A DNA stretch of 8,183 nt from CAZKUN01 sp964555935 (GTDB lineage: Bacteria > Armatimonadota > Zipacnadia > Zipacnadales > VGFC01), in the NCBI GenBank assembly GCA_964555935.1, contig CAZKUN010000342.1, positions 1 to 8,183 on the forward strand, in the 5' to 3' direction. A program made the translations under genes and the position numbers. Below are positions 6,053-8,183 of this stretch, one piece after another; within the stretch, counting starts at the first letter, position 1, and every line of letters starts with the position of its first letter. Under the pieces are notes generated by a model. The model was not told the origin of the DNA and ran no database searches. It worked only from the letters and a program-made list of their open reading frames with translations.

Positions 6053-6060
6053 GGGTGGGG

Positions 6061-7680
6061 TCAGACGTCACCGTACCCAATGCTCAGCCACACGTCAGAA
6101 AGGAGAAGCGGCTCCTGCGCATCTTTGCTCCGCCTGTTCAGTGTGGCCTCGACCCTGTTCTCTCCCTGATTGATCTGTGTTGGATTGGGTGCGCATTCAA
6201 GCCAATGATCGGCCGCTGTCGCGGAGAGCGGGTTGGGCGGTTTCAGACCACTTAGAGCGGTCCCGTTTAACCGGAAGGAGATGTCGTCCTGGCTCGTGAG
6301 TTGCCCGAGATACAGGCTGAGCTTGAGCTCCGACAGAGCCTCCTCGGCAGCTTCCTGGCGCACGTTCTCCCCCACGTGAAACCTCACCACCTGGGTTTCG
6401 CCCTCCCTGAGTAGCACCGGGGGCATTCCCAGAGCAGCCTCCTGGCCTTCACCCAGGTAGGAATCGAGAGTCTTCGCACTGTACGCAACATAGGTCTTGT
6501 CCAGCCCCGCAAGCAACGCCGGATCTCCCAGCTCCCGCCATCGCTGATCCTCGGGCGAAAAGACGTTGAAGAAATACACGCCATCAGCACCCGAGTGCCA
6601 GATGCTCGCAGCTTCACCCCGCCACGCCGAGAGAACAGCTTTGCGGTCTTCAGCCGTCAGGCTCCCTCGCATGTAGGCCGGCGGAGTGCCTGTGTAGGGG
6701 CTGATGCAAGGATAAACTGGCACATTGTACTTGTGCCCCAGACTGACAGGCACGGCATGCGGCACCAGATGCCAGTCGCCGCCAGGTACCAGGATGTCGA
6801 TCAGCTCTTCTCCCAGCCAATCCTCCACATCCAGGCCAATCCTCCGGCAGACAACAGGTGAGTCGGGCACACGAACTGCTATGAGAAGGGGGCGCTTGCG
6901 TCTCTCGCTGACTGACTCTGTCATCGTCCTGACCCGGCGAACGAACTCGGACATCATCGCAAGGTGCTTCCGTTCCACAGGGAGCCCCTGCATCTGGGGC
7001 TTGAACAGCAAGGGGGCCCGGCAGAAATCCAGCTCAATTCCGTCAACATCGTACCGTTCGCAGACATCTTTGATGAGGAGAAACGCCTGGCCCCGAACGT
7101 CTGGGTGTTCGTAGTTGACGGCGCTCCAGAATTCCGCCTCGCCTTCTTTTCCCATCAGACATTCCGGATGGCGCTTCTTCCACTGGGAACGCATCTCGGG
7201 GAACCACACGTCATGCACGTCGTTCATCCGCATGGACCAGAAGACTTCGAGGCCGTTTTCGCGGCCAAAGTCAAGGACGACCTGCAGGCAATCACGCCCG
7301 CCTGCAATGAGTGTCTGGACGTTGTTGTCGGCGTAGCGCCCTTCCTTGAGAGTGAGTACATCGCCAACCTGGGTGTTGTGCAAGCATAGATTGAAGGACC
7401 AGTGTGTGCAGTGGAAGATCGTGTCCACATGCGAGCCCAGTAGGCCGGAATACCTGGTGCCTAGAAGACCCTCGGGCGTTGCAGAGGCGGCCTCAAGAGC
7501 CTCGCCTCCGTCACTGTTGAAGATGATCCGGCGCCGCCGGTGTGCTGCTCTCATCCTATCAGACCTCATCTGCGCCCCCGCGGTCGAGCCGATCGCTGCC
7601 CCGACCCCGGCCATCGCGACGCGGCGGATGAACTGTCTTCTGTTCTCCGGCTTGCCACTCTTGTCGTGATGGTCACGCAT
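6061..7680 (-). CDS. Tat-exported glycosidase-like TIM-barrel protein
   Basis: A 539-residue protein. The N-terminus carries a twin-arginine signal (NRRQFIRR at 13-20, then hydrophobic VAMAGVGAAIGSTAGA, likely cut near residue 36), so it should be exported folded. Residues about 50-400 look like a GHL10-type glycosidase-like barrel: VDTIFHCTHWSFN, LEVFWSMRMNDVHD, NYEHPDVRGQAFLLIKDVC, YDVDGIELDFCRAP (210-223), RPLLIAVRVPDSP, IDILVPGGDWH, and WHSGADGVYFFN. Glu216 and Asp218 are candidate acids. Residues about 415-539 form a C-terminal beta-rich domain with LNGTAL and LSDVWLSIGYGDV, perhaps carbohydrate-binding. ATG 7680 is supported by AGGAAG at 7686-7691 and by the intact Tat signal. The gene is convergent with the HEAT-barrel gene and divergent from the gene at 7958. 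Substrate is unknown; an exported glycan enzyme is the best guess. Confidence 0.75.
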   Translation of the reverse strand: MRDHHDKSGKPENRRQFIRRVAMAGVGAAIGSTAGAQMRSDRMRAAHRRRRIIFNSDGGEALEAASATPEGLLGTRYSGLLGSHVDTIFHCTHWSFNLCLHNTQVGDVLTLKEGRYADNNVQTLIAGGRDCLQVVLDFGRENGLEVFWSMRMNDVHDVWFPEMRSQWKKRHPECLMGKEGEAEFWSAVNYEHPDVRGQAFLLIKDVCERYDVDGIELDFCRAPLLFKPQMQGLPVERKHLAMMSEFVRRVRTMTESVSERRKRPLLIAVRVPDSPVVCRRIGLDVEDWLGEELIDILVPGGDWHLVPHAVPVSLGHKYNVPVYPCISPYTGTPPAYMRGSLTAEDRKAVLSAWRGEAASIWHSGADGVYFFNVFSPEDQRWRELGDPALLAGLDKTYVAYSAKTLDSYLGEGQEAALGMPPVLLREGETQVVRFHVGENVRQEAAEEALSELKLSLYLGQLTSQDDISFRLNGTALSGLKPPNPLSATAADHWLECAPNPTQINQGENRVEATLNRRSKDAQEPLLLSDVWLSIGYGDV

Positions 7681-7957
7681 GCGGGCTTCCTATTCGATGG
7701 CTCGGTAGACTAGAGGTTACCAGTAGGTGGCATTCTGCAATTGCGGGAGAAAGCCTGCTGAGAGAGAGTGTCTCTTAGACCACTCCATTCACGCCGGATG
7801 GGCAGCGGGACGGGGACCTGCCCGGGAGGAGTGAGGCGTTGTGCGCCACTGGGCGAGTGCTGCCGAGACTCTTCGGGGTCAGGCATGGAGGACCTCTACG
7901 ACGCCGGACTCAACTCTGGCCTGACGGTCCATCCTGAGTCATCTAGCGGGGCATCCC
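7681..7957. other. Divergent intergenic region
   Basis: This 277-base region separates two divergently transcribed exported-protein genes, so it should hold both promoters. No strong consensus pair is seen. It contains a hairpin at 7758-7778 (CTGAGAGA, loop GAGTG, TCTCTTAG, with one G-T pair) and a GGGCAG...CTGCCC inverted repeat (7800-7805 and 7818-7823). Either could be an operator or a transcript fold. Confidence 0.45.
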
Positions 7958-8183
7958 ATGACCACGCCGATCGGTTCGCTCCTGGTGCCAGGGATCCTGG
8001 CAATCTTGCTCGCGGGCAGCGCGTCGTGGGCACAGTCCCAGGCGGCCGAGGAAGGAAGTCGGACCGTCTTGCTGGTGGATGACCACCACGTGCTCTACCG
8101 CCCCGGGACGAAGCGCGTCCTTCATCCCCTGACACGCCACGCGGGCAATCCGATGATCCCTCGGGACAGACCTTGGGAGGGGA
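7958..8183 (+). CDS. Exported protein, N-terminal part (possible GH32/GH43-like)
   Basis: Seventy-five codons are visible before the right edge. Residues 1-25 form a signal peptide (MTTPIGSLLVPGILAILLAG, then SASWA), probably cut before Gln26. The mature start reads RTVLLVDDHHVLYRPGTKRV, then LHPLTRHAGNPMIPRDRPWEG. That pattern (LxVDDHxVLYRxGTxRVLHPLxRHxxNPxI) is one I remember from secreted planctomycete-type proteins with a five-bladed beta-propeller glycosidase-like fold, in which the start describes a Lys/Arg-rich strand before the first blade. The assignment is not certain without the rest. ATG 7958 is chosen for the signal peptide; GCGGGG upstream is a weak ribosome site. Its divergence from the Tat barrel gene suggests a shared carbohydrate-processing locus. 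Confidence 0.6.
   Translation, partial: MTTPIGSLLVPGILAILLAGSASWAQSQAAEEGSRTVLLVDDHHVLYRPGTKRVLHPLTRHAGNPMIPRDRPWEG

Larger units (their letters stand above)
5664..6060. other. Intergenic region between convergent genes, with possible gene debris
   Basis: This 397-base stretch lies between the stops of two convergent genes. No full gene is recognised. It holds a short signal-peptide-like ORF (5769-5840), a frame beginning at 5850 with a faint sigma-factor-like N-terminus, and three direct repeats TCGGATGGA / TCGGATGGA / TCGGTATGG between 6015 and 6052. A CTCAA...TTGAG inverted repeat occurs shortly after the upstream gene, but no T-tract follows, so no clear terminator can be called for either gene. 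Confidence 0.5.

Noticed and set aside
7768..8082. A 104-residue frame overlapping the last gene
   Set aside because: It is out of frame with the signal-peptide-bearing gene at 7958, and its sequence is Gly/Arg-rich without protein-like pattern.

Overview
The window comes from a G+C-rich bacterial genome, probably a metagenome-assembled contig, since it carries two runs of exactly ten Ns at 704-713 and 3366-3375. Gene content fits an environmental polysaccharide degrader: exported TIM-barrel glycosidase-like proteins, one fused to HEAT repeats, one with a twin-arginine signal, and a third exported enzyme-like protein that runs off the right edge. Planctomycetota, Armatimonadota, Hydrogenedentota or Latescibacterota would all suit. 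The sequence alone does not settle which, and no rRNA, tRNA or housekeeping gene is present to help.

Left part (1-3219): a compact four-gene module on the + strand built around a large serine recombinase. It consists of the C-terminal end of a small DUF5372-like protein, a helix-turn-helix protein, a small protein hidden in a third reading frame, and a 697-residue recombinase with resolvase, recombinase, zinc-ribbon, coiled-coil and C-terminal HTH segments. The last three genes are joined by stop/start overlaps of 1-4 bases. The exception is a 216-base A+T-rich spacer after the first gene, which holds a near-consensus sigma-70-type promoter (TTGACA-16-CATAAT). This looks like a self-contained mobile module.

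Junction (3207-3462): immediately after the recombinase stop codon lies, on the - strand, a broken integrase-core (DDE, rve) transposase fragment. It keeps only the middle catalytic Asp and stops exactly where the catalytic Glu codon should come. The recombinase module therefore probably landed in, or was joined to, an older transposase gene.

Right part (3579-8183): an exported glycosidase-like barrel with a C-terminal HEAT-repeat array (+), a 397-base gap with possible gene debris, a Tat-exported glycosidase-like barrel (-), a 277-base divergent intergenic region, and the start of a signal-peptide-bearing protein (+). The two barrel proteins appear distantly related and are convergent. Together they look like a carbohydrate-processing locus next to a mobile-element hot spot.

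No CRISPR array, tRNA, rRNA or convincing rho-independent terminator was seen.
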